From NCBI GenBank assembly GCA_902362365.1, contig CABIVQ010000002.1:62001-126000 (forward strand): 64,000 bases of DNA, read 5' to 3'. How positions within the stretch are numbered: the stretch's first letter is position 1; every line of letters starts with the position of its first letter. Both the position numbers and the translations under genes were made by a program. The DNA comes from Clostridiaceae bacterium. Its GTDB lineage: Bacteria; Bacillota; Clostridia; Peptostreptococcales; Peptostreptococcaceae. Positions 37,402 to 45,630 of the stretch are shown one piece after another. The notes under the pieces were generated by a model, which was not told where the DNA came from, searched no databases, and saw only the letters and a list, made by a program, of their open reading frames with translations.

Positions 37402-37687
37402 AAAATACCCCTATATAATTAATTACATTACTTATAGTTAATTGTATAACGTTTTAACTTTAAGCCAATTAATCGATAGTGTAATTTTACTACTCATTAT
37501 TTCTTACTCTATCTACTAATAATAAGTTACTAATATTTATAGTTATTAAGTAAAATAAATATTCTAATAAAATATTTATTTATATGATTTTATTTTTAAC
37601 TTTTATAGCATAATATATCTTATAACTAATGCTACACTATTTATAATTAATTTTTAAATTTAATACGTAAAATATAAGGAGAAAATT

Positions 37688-38635
37688 ATGATAGATTTAA
37701 TTTTACTAGGATGTGGAGGCAACATGCCTATGCCTAATCGTTTCTTATCTTCTCTTTTTATAAATTATCAAGGAAGAAAAATTCTTATTGATTGCGGCGA
37801 AGGGACCCAAGTTTCCATGAAAATGAAAAATTGTGGTTTTAAAAATATAGATTTGATATGTATAACTCACTTACATGGTGATCATACTATAGGCCTTATT
37901 GGATTATTATCTACAATTGGTAATAGCACTAGAACAGAAGATTTAACAATTGTAGGACCTGTCGGCATAATAGAAACTATGAAAGCTATTAGGGTATTAG
38001 TTGAATATCTACCATATAAAGTGAATGTTATTGAAAACCCTGAAGGTAGCTTTACTCTACTTAATAATTATTTAAAAGATTTAGAGATATCAACTTTAAA
38101 TTTAGAACATTCCACAGAGTGTTTAGGATATAGTTTTTACTTCAAAAGAAAAGCTAAGTTCAATGTAGAAAAAGCAACTAAAAATAAAGTTCCTAAAATA
38201 TTATGGCAAAAACTACAAAATAGCAGAGATATAGAATTTGAAGGTAATGTATATACTCCAAATATGGTTTTAGGAGATGATAGAAAAGGCATAAAGATAA
38301 GCCTTATAACAGATACTAGACCTATATTCTCTATTCCCAAATTTATAGAAAATAGTGATTTATTTGTTTGTGAAGCTATGTATGGTGATGATTTAGATAT
38401 ATCTAAGGCCGTAAAAAATAAACATATGACCTTTAGAGAAGCTGCTAATTTAGCTCGTATTGGAAATGTAAAACAGTTACTTCTAACTCACTTTAGTCCC
38501 TCTTTAGAAGAACCTTATTTTTATAAGGAAAATGCAACTTCAATTTTTGAAAACACTATTATTGGAGAAGATAGACTTGAGTTGCATTTAAATTTTGACG
38601 ACCATGATGAAGAAAAAAATCATGATAAAGAATAA
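37688..38635 (+). CDS. rnz: ribonuclease Z
   Basis: The 315-residue metallo-beta-lactamase protein has the RNase Z start LILLGCGGNMPMPNR and GRKILIDCGEGTQVSMK. The zinc motif is THLHGDHTIGL, with further ligands in EHSTECLGY, SLITDTRP and LLTHFSP. RNase Z cuts the 3' trailer of tRNA precursors that lack encoded CCA. The family's exosite region is present near residues 150-190. Length is normal. ATAAGGAG precedes the ATG. A bidirectional-looking terminator follows. Confidence 0.93.
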   Translation: MIDLILLGCGGNMPMPNRFLSSLFINYQGRKILIDCGEGTQVSMKMKNCGFKNIDLICITHLHGDHTIGLIGLLSTIGNSTRTEDLTIVGPVGIIETMKAIRVLVEYLPYKVNVIENPEGSFTLLNNYLKDLEISTLNLEHSTECLGYSFYFKRKAKFNVEKATKNKVPKILWQKLQNSRDIEFEGNVYTPNMVLGDDRKGIKISLITDTRPIFSIPKFIENSDLFVCEAMYGDDLDISKAVKNKHMTFREAANLARIGNVKQLLLTHFSPSLEEPYFYKENATSIFENTIIGEDRLELHLNFDDHDEEKNHDKE

Positions 38636-38663
38636 TCCACTATAAAATAATTACATAATAAAT

Positions 38664-38703
38664 TAACAAGGGCTATCTCAAAATAGAGATATGCCCTTGT
38701 TTA
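38664..38703. terminator. terminator between rnz and the CoA-disulfide-reductase-like gene
   Basis: ACAAGGGC-TATCTC pairs with GAGATA-GCCCTTGT (one bulge) around AAAATA. It lies between two converging genes, with T-rich flanks. Confidence 0.82.
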
Positions 38704-38744
38704 ACAAATATATCTAATATAGTTGTTAACTCTATATTATTTAA

Positions 38745-40079
38745 TTATTTACTAACATTTCCTGCAACATTAAGCACATCCCAAGTTCTTGCAAATGGTG
38801 GTGCATAACATAAATCTAGCATTCCTAATTGATTTGTTGTCATTTTTGAGAATATAGCTGCTGCTATAACATTTGCTCTTTGAACTGAGTCTTTAAATCC
38901 TGCTACTTGACCTCCTAGAATTACCTTTGTCTCCGCATCATATACAAGTTTTACATATATCTTATCTCTACCTGGATAATAATTAGTTTGATTAAAATCA
39001 CTTATAAATTTAGCTTTATACTTTAAACCTAAGCTCTTAGCTTTTCCTTCTGTTAATCCTGTAGCTGCTGCTTCCATATTCATAACTTTTATACAACTAG
39101 AACCTAATGAACCTTGGAATGCGTTATTAGATCCTGCTAAGTTTTCTCCAACTATTCTACCTAATTTATTAGCACCAGTTGCTAAAGGAACATACATATC
39201 TTCATTAGTTACTATGTTCTTTATAGTTGCACAATCCCCAGCTGAATATATATCTTCGACAGATGTTCTTCCATATTCATCAACTATTATAGCTCCATTA
39301 CCTAACATCTCTATATTCGTGTCTTTTAAGAATGACGTATTAGGTCTTACACCTGTAGCTATTATAACTAAGTCAGCTTCTATTTCACCTTTATTAGTTA
39401 TTACCTTTTCTACTTTTGTTTTTCCTACAAATTCAGCTGCTAATTCCTCTAAACGTAAGTTTACTCCATGAGCTTTCATTTCATCTTCTAACACATCCGT
39501 TATCTCTTTGTCAAACACTTGGTTTAATACTCTATCAGTCGATTGTATAACAGTTACTTCTTTGCCTAATTTTTTGGCAGCTTCTACAGCTTCTAAACCT
39601 ATAAATCCAGCACCTATTATAACAACCTTATTTATTTCCTTTTTACTTAATAATTCTTTTACCTTTATACCATCTTCCATGGTTTTTAAAGTTGATACAT
39701 TTTCAAGTTTAACATTTTTTATTGGAGGTATTATACTACTCGCTCCTGTTGCTATCATTAACTTATCATAAGAATCTTCAAAAGTTTCGCCAGTCTTAAT
39801 ATCTTTAACCGTTAATTTTTTAGCATCTGTATCCACAGCTACAACTTCTTTAAATATATTTAAATCTATACCAGTTTCTCTAAACTTTTCTGGACTTCTT
39901 GCTATCATATTATTCGCATCATCAAAAAATCCACCTACAAAGTAAGGTAATCCACATGCACCAAATGATACTACATCAGTTTTTTCATATACTACAACCT
40001 CATATTCAGGTTTCATTCTTTTTAATTTTGCTGCTGCAGACATACCAGCTGCAACTGCACCTACTATAACAACTCTCAT
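38745..40079 (-). CDS. CoA-disulfide reductase / NADH oxidase-like flavoprotein
   Basis: The 444-residue FAD enzyme belongs to the single-cysteine class of pyridine-nucleotide disulfide oxidoreductases. FAD binding is GAVAAGMSAAAKLKR, the redox Cys42 is in SFGACGLPYFVGG, the NAD(P) site is VVIIGAGFIGLEAVEA, and the second FAD motif is DIYSAGDCATI. CoA-disulfide reductase, NADH oxidase (Nox) and NADH:polysulfide reductase share this layout, so the activity is uncertain. A role in thiol or oxygen defence is the usual one. The gene stands alone, inserted in the obg-nadD neighbourhood. Confidence 0.87.
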   Translation of the reverse strand: MRVVIVGAVAAGMSAAAKLKRMKPEYEVVVYEKTDVVSFGACGLPYFVGGFFDDANNMIARSPEKFRETGIDLNIFKEVVAVDTDAKKLTVKDIKTGETFEDSYDKLMIATGASSIIPPIKNVKLENVSTLKTMEDGIKVKELLSKKEINKVVIIGAGFIGLEAVEAAKKLGKEVTVIQSTDRVLNQVFDKEITDVLEDEMKAHGVNLRLEELAAEFVGKTKVEKVITNKGEIEADLVIIATGVRPNTSFLKDTNIEMLGNGAIIVDEYGRTSVEDIYSAGDCATIKNIVTNEDMYVPLATGANKLGRIVGENLAGSNNAFQGSLGSSCIKVMNMEAAATGLTEGKAKSLGLKYKAKFISDFNQTNYYPGRDKIYVKLVYDAETKVILGGQVAGFKDSVQRANVIAAAIFSKMTTNQLGMLDLCYAPPFARTWDVLNVAGNVSK

Positions 40080-40382
40080 CTTACGTCCTCCTTAATTGTT
40101 TTATCTATATCTATAAGTTACTTTATTAATTTAATATATCTAGTTATTATATTAACATTTTTATACATAAAAATCCATTTTATATATTTTGTTTTTATCC
40201 TTTATACCCCCAAATTTAAACTTAAAATCTCTATTATTAATATTTATATAAACTTAAACAATACATCATATTACTACTTTAATTTTTTAATTTATCCATA
40301 CTTAGCTATATAAAAAAGGATATAGGATAAATAGTTGCTTACTATTATCCTATATCCTTTATATTCTGTAAATATCCTTTTA
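40080..40382. other. intergenic region with the yhbY terminator
   Basis: About 300 AT-rich bases. The only clear element is the hairpin at 40313-40363, AAAGGATATAGGATAA against TTATCCTATATCCTTT, a 16-bp perfect stem that ends the rplU-to-yhbY operon on the minus strand. The rest should hold the promoter of the flavoprotein gene, but I see no convincing match. Confidence 0.75.
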
Positions 40383-40754
40383 CTATCTTCTAGCAGCTCT
40401 TTTCGTTATTTTACCTTTTTTAGTTACAGTGTTATCCTTTACTTTAGCCTTAGCTTGTTCTTGCCCTGGGAAAAGTATCTTTGGATTATCATTATTTCTT
40501 CTATATAAAGTAAATTTAGAACCTATAGCTTGAACAAATTCTGCTCTTAAAGCTTCACATATAGCATTTGCAGCTTCCTTTGAATCAAGTCCTGCAGTTT
40601 CAAGAATGGTAACTTTTACTATTTCTCTACTTGTTAACATACTATCTAATTGCTCTAAAAAGCTTTCTGTTACACCATCTTTACCTATTTGAGTTATAGG
40701 CTTTAAAGTGTTAGCTATCGATCTTAAATAAGCTCTTTGCTTTCCTTTTAACAT
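40383..40754 (-). CDS. yhbY: CRM-domain RNA-binding protein YhbY
   Basis: The 123-residue protein begins LKGKQRAYLRSIANTLKPITQIGKDG-like (key residues L-x-x-K-Q-R-x-x-L and G-K-x-G). It continues with REIVKVTILE and the C-terminal part of the CRM domain. YhbY associates with pre-50S ribosomes. About 25 extra basic residues (KKGKITKRAARR) extend the C-terminus beyond the normal 97. It follows obg by 21 bases. Confidence 0.92.
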   Translation of the reverse strand: MLKGKQRAYLRSIANTLKPITQIGKDGVTESFLEQLDSMLTSREIVKVTILETAGLDSKEAANAICEALRAEFVQAIGSKFTLYRRNNDNPKILFPGQEQAKAKVKDNTVTKKGKITKRAARR

Positions 40755-40775
40755 ATTGTCACCTCTTTATTTATC

Positions 40776-42065
40776 CTAGTTGTAGAATTCAAATTCAATT
40801 TCATAAATCTTAACTGTATCTCCATCTTCAATACCCATTTCTCTAAGCTTATCAAATACACCTTCAGATTCCATAGCTTTTTGGAAGTACTGAATAGATT
40901 CCATATCTTCAAAGTTAACAGAGTACATGATTCTTCTTAAAGATTTACCTTTAACAACATATATTCCGTCTTCTATTTCAACAGTTAATCCTTCATCTTC
41001 ATTAGACTCATCTAATTCTGGTCTGTACATTTCTTCTTCTGTTACTAGTTCTACATCTTCAACTTCTTTTAGTAATTGAGATACATAAGCTATAACATCA
41101 TCTATTCCTTGACGAGTAGCTGCAGACATTTTAAATACTTTATATCCTCTACCCTCAAGTTCTTCTTTAAATTCTTCATATACACTTTCATCTTCTAAAA
41201 TATCCATCTTATTAGCAACAACTACTTGTGGCCTATGAGAAAGCCTTTCATTATATAATGCTAACTCACCATTTATCTTATCAAAATCTTCTAAAGCATT
41301 TCTACCTTCGTGTCCAGTTATGTCAACGATATGTATCAGTACTTTAGTTCTTTCTACGTGTCTTAAGAAGTCATGTCCAAGACCAACTCCTTCTGCAGCA
41401 CCTTCTATAAGACCTGGTATATCAGCTAATACAAAACTATCACCAAATTTAGTTTGAACCACACCTAAATTCGGAGTTAATGTTGTAAAGTGATAGTTAG
41501 CTATCTTTGGTTTTGCTTTAGTAACAACTGATAAGAACGTAGATTTCCCAACATTAGGGAATCCTAATAATCCTACATCAGCTATCATTTTAAGCTCTAA
41601 TACTACCCATCTTTCTTCTCCGTCCGTACCAGATTTTGCAAAAGCTGGAGCTTGTCTTACTGCATTGGCAAAGTGCTGATTTCCTTTTCCGCCTCTACCA
41701 CCTTTTACAACTACAGCTCTATCGCCTTCTTCTTTTAAGTCAGCTATTATAAGACCTGTAGCCTCATCTCTTATTATTGTACCAGGTGGAACTTTAAGAA
41801 CTAAATCGTCTCCATTTTTACCTGCTTTTTTCTTTTTACTTCCATCTCCACCAGATTCAGCAACGTACTTTCTTTGATATTTAAAGTCCATTAAAGTTCT
41901 AAGACCTAAATCAACCTCAAATATTATACTAGCACCTCTTCCGCCGTCTCCTCCGTCTGGTCCACCAGCTGGAACATATTTTTCTTTTCTAAATGCAACC
42001 GATCCATTTCCACCATTTCCGGCTTTAACAAAAATTCTTGCTTTATCTATGAACAAATTAATCAC
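40776..42065 (-). CDS. obg: Obg family GTPase (CgtA)
   Basis: The 429-residue GTPase acts in late 50S assembly and stress responses. The glycine-rich Obg domain comes first (VKAGNGGNGSVAFRKEKYV, then PGGDGGRG-type repeats). The G domain has GFPNVGKSTFLS, DIPGLIEGA and NKMDILE. The C-terminal OCT domain covers about residues 350-429. Length is typical of the long Gram-positive form. It lies between rpmA and yhbY. Confidence 0.97.
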   Translation of the reverse strand: MINLFIDKARIFVKAGNGGNGSVAFRKEKYVPAGGPDGGDGGRGASIIFEVDLGLRTLMDFKYQRKYVAESGGDGSKKKKAGKNGDDLVLKVPPGTIIRDEATGLIIADLKEEGDRAVVVKGGRGGKGNQHFANAVRQAPAFAKSGTDGEERWVVLELKMIADVGLLGFPNVGKSTFLSVVTKAKPKIANYHFTTLTPNLGVVQTKFGDSFVLADIPGLIEGAAEGVGLGHDFLRHVERTKVLIHIVDITGHEGRNALEDFDKINGELALYNERLSHRPQVVVANKMDILEDESVYEEFKEELEGRGYKVFKMSAATRQGIDDVIAYVSQLLKEVEDVELVTEEEMYRPELDESNEDEGLTVEIEDGIYVVKGKSLRRIMYSVNFEDMESIQYFQKAMESEGVFDKLREMGIEDGDTVKIYEIEFEFYN

Positions 42066-42186
42066 CTACTTGATTAAGACTTTTTATTTATTTTCTCCAA
42101 AGTACTCTCATTATATCTATGTGTTTTGAAGAAATCATCTATTTACAACAAAAAGGAGTGTAAGAACACTCCTTTTCTCATATATA

Positions 42187-42477
42187 TTATTCAGCAATAG
42201 ATACTGGATATACGCTTACTTTTTTTCTTTTCTTGTCTTTTCTTTCGAACTTAACAGTACCATCTATTAATGCAAATAAAGTGTCATCGCCACCTATACC
42301 TACATTAGTACCTGGATGTATCTTAGTTCCTCTTTGTCTTACTATTATACTACCAGCAGTAACTACTTGTCCGTCATATCTCTTAACACCTAATCTCTTA
42401 GCTATAGAATCTCTACCGTTTTTAGAAGACCCTACCCCTTTCTTAGATGCAAGTAATTGTAAGTTCATGTTTAACAT
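42187..42477 (-). CDS. rpmA: 50S ribosomal protein bL27 with Prp-cleaved leader
   Basis: The 96-residue L27 carries the N-terminal extension [10 protein letters not shown] before [14 protein letters not shown]. In Firmicutes, fusobacteria and relatives this leader is removed by the protease Prp, encoded directly upstream here. Mature L27 reaches the peptidyl-transferase centre, so cleavage is essential in species tested. GGGGGTGA is upstream of the ATG. Confidence 0.97.
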   Translation of the reverse strand: MLNMNLQLLASKKGVGSSKNGRDSIAKRLGVKRYDGQVVTAGSIIVRQRGTKIHPGTNVGIGGDDTLFALIDGTVKFERKDKKRKKVSVYPVSIAE

Positions 42478-42491
42478 ATTGGAGTCACCCC

Positions 42492-42809
42492 CTACTTTTT
42501 TAAGATTTTTATATTTTTTGGGTATTCCCGTTTAATTTCTTGAATAGCCAATTGAAAATGATTTAATAGTAGTTGAGATTTATCTAAAAATGTATCTTTA
42601 ACAATACACTCTATATGACCTTCTTTAGCTTCTATTTTTTCAAATTCAACTTTTTGTAATTTGTTTAAAGAATTTATAACTGCAACTGCATTAGATGTAA
42701 CTGCAGAACAAACTATATCATAACCTATTTCGGCATAATCAGCATGTCCCTTTAAACAAAAACCTTGAAGTAAGAAATCGTCATTATAATAATAATTAAC
42801 TTTTATCAT
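42492..42809 (-). CDS. prp: ribosomal-processing cysteine protease Prp
   Basis: The 105-residue protein has the catalytic pair His22 in [20 protein letters not shown] and Cys34 in the same segment. Prp (YsxB) removes the N-terminal leader of bL27. Its location between rplU and rpmA is the standard Firmicutes order and supports the assignment. Confidence 0.95.
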   Translation of the reverse strand: MIKVNYYYNDDFLLQGFCLKGHADYAEIGYDIVCSAVTSNAVAVINSLNKLQKVEFEKIEAKEGHIECIVKDTFLDKSQLLLNHFQLAIQEIKREYPKNIKILKK

Positions 42810-42824
42810 TACTCAACCTATTTA

Positions 42825-43136
42825 CTAAGCGTTTATTTTTTCTATAACTATCTTAGTGTATGGTTGACGATGTCCTTGCTTTCTTCTGTAGTCTTTCTTA
42901 GCTTTGTACTTGAAAACTACAACTTTCTTAGCTTTACCTTGTTCAACAACTTTTGCTTGAACAGAAGCACCTTCAACAACTGGAGAACCAACAACTAACT
43001 CTCCGTCTTTAGTGCAAGCTAAAACTTCGTCTAAAGTTACAACATCACCAGCGTTAGCTTCTAACTTTTCAACGAATAATACATCACCTTCAGCAACTTT
43101 ATATTGCTTTCCACCTGTTTTTACTATAGCGTACAT
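42825..43136 (-). CDS. rplU: 50S ribosomal protein bL21
   Basis: The 103-residue L21 has [18 protein letters not shown] at the start and [19 protein letters not shown] at the end (key residues K-T-G-G-K-Q-Y and G-H-R-Q). I use the ATG at 43136 because GAGGAGG lies 8 bases before it. An in-frame GTG at 43145 falls within that ribosome-binding site and is unlikely. It leads the rplU-prp-rpmA-obg-yhbY operon. Confidence 0.97.
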   Translation of the reverse strand: MYAIVKTGGKQYKVAEGDVLFVEKLEANAGDVVTLDEVLACTKDGELVVGSPVVEGASVQAKVVEQGKAKKVVVFKYKAKKDYRRKQGHRQPYTKIVIEKINA

Positions 43137-43145
43137 TAAATACAC

Positions 43146-43240
43146 CTCCTCGGTCCAAAACTCGCCATCAAGGTAATTTCCGAAGAAATTTTACAACCTT
43201 TTCTGTGCGGCATTACAGTTATTAATAATACTATGTTTTT
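43146..43240 (-). promoter_or_regulatory. candidate L21 leader RNA
   Basis: The leader between rng and rplU is richer in G and C than the region. It contains the UUCG-loop hairpin AATTTC-TTCG-GAAATT, followed by a conserved-looking stretch GGCGAGTTTTGGACCGAGG just before the Shine-Dalgarno. Firmicutes rplU genes often carry a structured L21 leader thought to mediate autoregulation. The match here is by general appearance only. Confidence 0.5.
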
Positions 43241-43253
43241 TTGCTTTTGTCAA

Positions 43254-44657
43254 CTAAGTATTATAAATAATATTTATTTTTTCGTAACTTATACAGTCAC
43301 TACCTGTCGGCTCTATAATAATATCATATTTTTGGCTTATTGTGTTCAAAATATTTTTCCATTTTTGATTTATTTCTTTATAAACTTCCTTATTTAATTC
43401 TACAGTTACCTTTTTATAAGATGTATGCTCACTTATTCTCATAATTTCTTTTTCTATATCATCTACAATAAAATTTACTGATTTTACATATGAATTTTCT
43501 TTACATATCGGACAATTTCCTAGGTAATAGCTATCGACAGAGTTTTTATCTCTTCTTCTTGCAACTTCAACCAAACCAAGCCTAGTCATACCCAGTACTT
43601 CAGACTTTCGTTTATCTTTCTTTAGCTCTATATCTAAAGTTTTTAATAACTCTTCTTTATATTGTTTTTTATGCATATCTATAAAATCAATTATTATTAT
43701 TCCTCCGATATCTCTTAACCTTAATTGCCTTGCAATTTCACTAGCAGCCTCTAAATTAGTTTTATATATAGTTTCTTCTAATTTTATACTTCCAGTAAAT
43801 TTACCTGTGTTTACATCTATAATAGTCATTGCTTCAGTTTTTTCTATTATTAAATAACCTCCACTTTTTAACCATACCTTTTTATTTAAAGATTTTTCTA
43901 TTTGACTTTGAACTTTATATAAATCAAATACATCTTTATTTTTTTCTAATACTAATTTATTTATGTATTCTTTATTTACATTCTTTAATATTAATTTTAA
44001 TTCGTCATACTTATCTTCATTATTGATAATTATTTGATCTACATATTCATTTACATTATCTTTTATATATTTTGATGCAAAATCTAGTTCTTTATGTAAA
44101 AGCTTGGGCCCTATACCTAACTTAAATTCCTTACAAATAACCTCATATTTAGCTTTAAGCTCTTCTAAGTCCTTTTTAAGTTCTTCTAAAGTACATCCCT
44201 GAGCTTCTGTTCTTACTATCAATCCCAAATTTTCCTTATTTATAGCATTTATTATTTTCTTCAATCTAAATCTTTCTTTTTCTTCTGTTATCTTATTAGA
44301 CATAGTTGCTCTATCATTAGATGGTATATAAACTAAATACCTTCCTGCTAAACTAATTTCTAAATTAAGCTTGGGTCCCTTAGTTCCAATTCCCTCTTTA
44401 TTTATTTGCACCATTATGTCTTGTCCAGCTTTGATATCTTTATTTTTTCCCAGTGGTAAGTATGCAAGCTTTTCTAGGCCTATATCTACAAACCCAGCTT
44501 CAATTCCCGGCTTTATATTTTTTACTACACCTCTATATATATTAGATACTATTTTTTCATTTGTATTATCTTCTATAAGTAATTCCACTAATTTATCATC
44601 TTCTACTATTGCTGTTTTTTGAGATAGTACTAGCGATTCTATAACTATTTTTTTCAT
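43254..44657 (-). CDS. rng: ribonuclease E/G family protein (RNase G)
   Basis: About 467 residues, RNase G length rather than RNase E. An S1 RNA-binding domain near the N-terminus (YRGVVKNIKPGIEAGFVDIG) is followed by the catalytic RNase H-like/DNase I-like core. The two Mg2+ aspartates are in MTIIDVNTGKFTG and IIIIDFIDMHK. The zinc-link is of the form NCPICKE. The enzyme matures rRNA and decays mRNA. I start at the ATG at 44657 (MKKIVIESL) after AAAGGA; an upstream ATG at 44699 lacks a ribosome-binding site. It is upstream of rplU. Confidence 0.93.
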   Translation of the reverse strand: MKKIVIESLVLSQKTAIVEDDKLVELLIEDNTNEKIVSNIYRGVVKNIKPGIEAGFVDIGLEKLAYLPLGKNKDIKAGQDIMVQINKEGIGTKGPKLNLEISLAGRYLVYIPSNDRATMSNKITEEKERFRLKKIINAINKENLGLIVRTEAQGCTLEELKKDLEELKAKYEVICKEFKLGIGPKLLHKELDFASKYIKDNVNEYVDQIIINNEDKYDELKLILKNVNKEYINKLVLEKNKDVFDLYKVQSQIEKSLNKKVWLKSGGYLIIEKTEAMTIIDVNTGKFTGSIKLEETIYKTNLEAASEIARQLRLRDIGGIIIIDFIDMHKKQYKEELLKTLDIELKKDKRKSEVLGMTRLGLVEVARRRDKNSVDSYYLGNCPICKENSYVKSVNFIVDDIEKEIMRISEHTSYKKVTVELNKEVYKEINQKWKNILNTISQKYDIIIEPTGSDCISYEKINIIYNT

Positions 44658-44864
44658 CTTTTGATTCCTTTCATATAATGCTACATGCTCTATATTCATA
44701 TTTTAGTATAAACTAATTTAATATTTTTTTATATAAAATATATAAAGATGTATTAACAAAAAACTCTCTCCACTCATGTCACTAACAACTGCGTCCGTTG
44801 ATTAAGTTTAGTAGTTAGGATTATATATTATCCACAAACCAGATAATTTATAATCTCTTAGTAT

Positions 44865-44907
44865 AAAAAATGAGTGTACTATTAATAAACTAGTACACTC
44901 ATTTTTT
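44865..44907 (-). terminator. terminator of the radical SAM pair
   Basis: A perfect 17-bp stem, AAAAAATGAGTGTACTA / TAGTACACTCATTTTTT, with a 9-base loop follows the stop of the DUF2344 gene. Confidence 0.9.
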
Positions 44908-44922
44908 ATTCATATATTTGGA

Positions 44923-45630
44923 TTACATAGGAGAAACTAACTCTCCATCTTGAACTATATATAAATCTCTTCTTAATATATCTACATCTAACGGATCCAT
45001 ATCTATATCTAACATTTCTAATATTTTAGGTATAAATATATTTGTATTTAAATTAGCGTTTGATCCTGTTGCTATAGTCCCTATAAGAGTAAGGTTATTT
45101 TCATCTAAACTTAGTAGATCAAAGAATTTTATCATAGGTCTTATATTAGACTCTACAATCTTTCCTTTTTTATTCTTCTTAGTTATCATTATTTCTTCTT
45201 TATTCATAAAATCAGCTATTCTTGACTTTAAAAATTCCTTACTTAAATGATTTTCAAGTTCTATGTTGAATAAATATTCTCCATACTCTATTGTAGAAGC
45301 TAGCGAAGGAGTACCTGGTTCTATTTCTTCAGCTTTTATAAATTCTATACCTTCTGGAAGTTCTTTATTTAATCGCATTAAGAACTCTTCTACAGATATT
45401 TCTTCTTCTATTTCTATATCAACATACTCTCCATAACTTTCAGTTCCTAATGCTAATGCATTTCCGTAACTCATCTTAGGGTGAGGATTATAACCTTGAG
45501 AATAAGATAATTCTACATCAGCCCTTCTAAAAGCTCTTTGTAAAAGTTTTTGTAAATCAAGGTGTGATATGTATATCATATCTCCTTCTTTTTTAAATTT
45601 AACTCTTATTATTTTACTCATAATTAACAT
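44923..45630 (-). CDS. TIGR03936-family (DUF2344) radical SAM-associated protein
   Basis: The 235-residue protein starts IIRVKFKKEGDMIYISHLDL and has RAFRRADVELSYSQGYNPHPKM, the signatures of the DUF2344 family. These proteins are encoded next to, or fused to, the TIGR03960 radical SAM enzyme. Here the two genes overlap by 7 bases, so they are surely co-translated. Role unknown; a link to RNA or ribosome modification is suggested only by the neighbouring rng and rplU genes. Confidence 0.9.
   Translation of the reverse strand: MLIMSKIIRVKFKKEGDMIYISHLDLQKLLQRAFRRADVELSYSQGYNPHPKMSYGNALALGTESYGEYVDIEIEEEISVEEFLMRLNKELPEGIEFIKAEEIEPGTPSLASTIEYGEYLFNIELENHLSKEFLKSRIADFMNKEEIMITKKNKKGKIVESNIRPMIKFFDLLSLDENNLTLIGTIATGSNANLNTNIFIPKILEMLDIDMDPLDVDILRRDLYIVQDGELVSPM

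Noticed and set aside
37402..37687. Possible small RNA or gene between the DUF5658 gene and rnz
   Set aside because: Only AT-rich sequence with stop codons in all frames and no stable hairpin is visible.
43829..44026. Plus-strand 65-codon frame inside rng
   Set aside because: It is antisense to a conserved RNase G region and is Leu/Ile/Tyr-rich without start signals.
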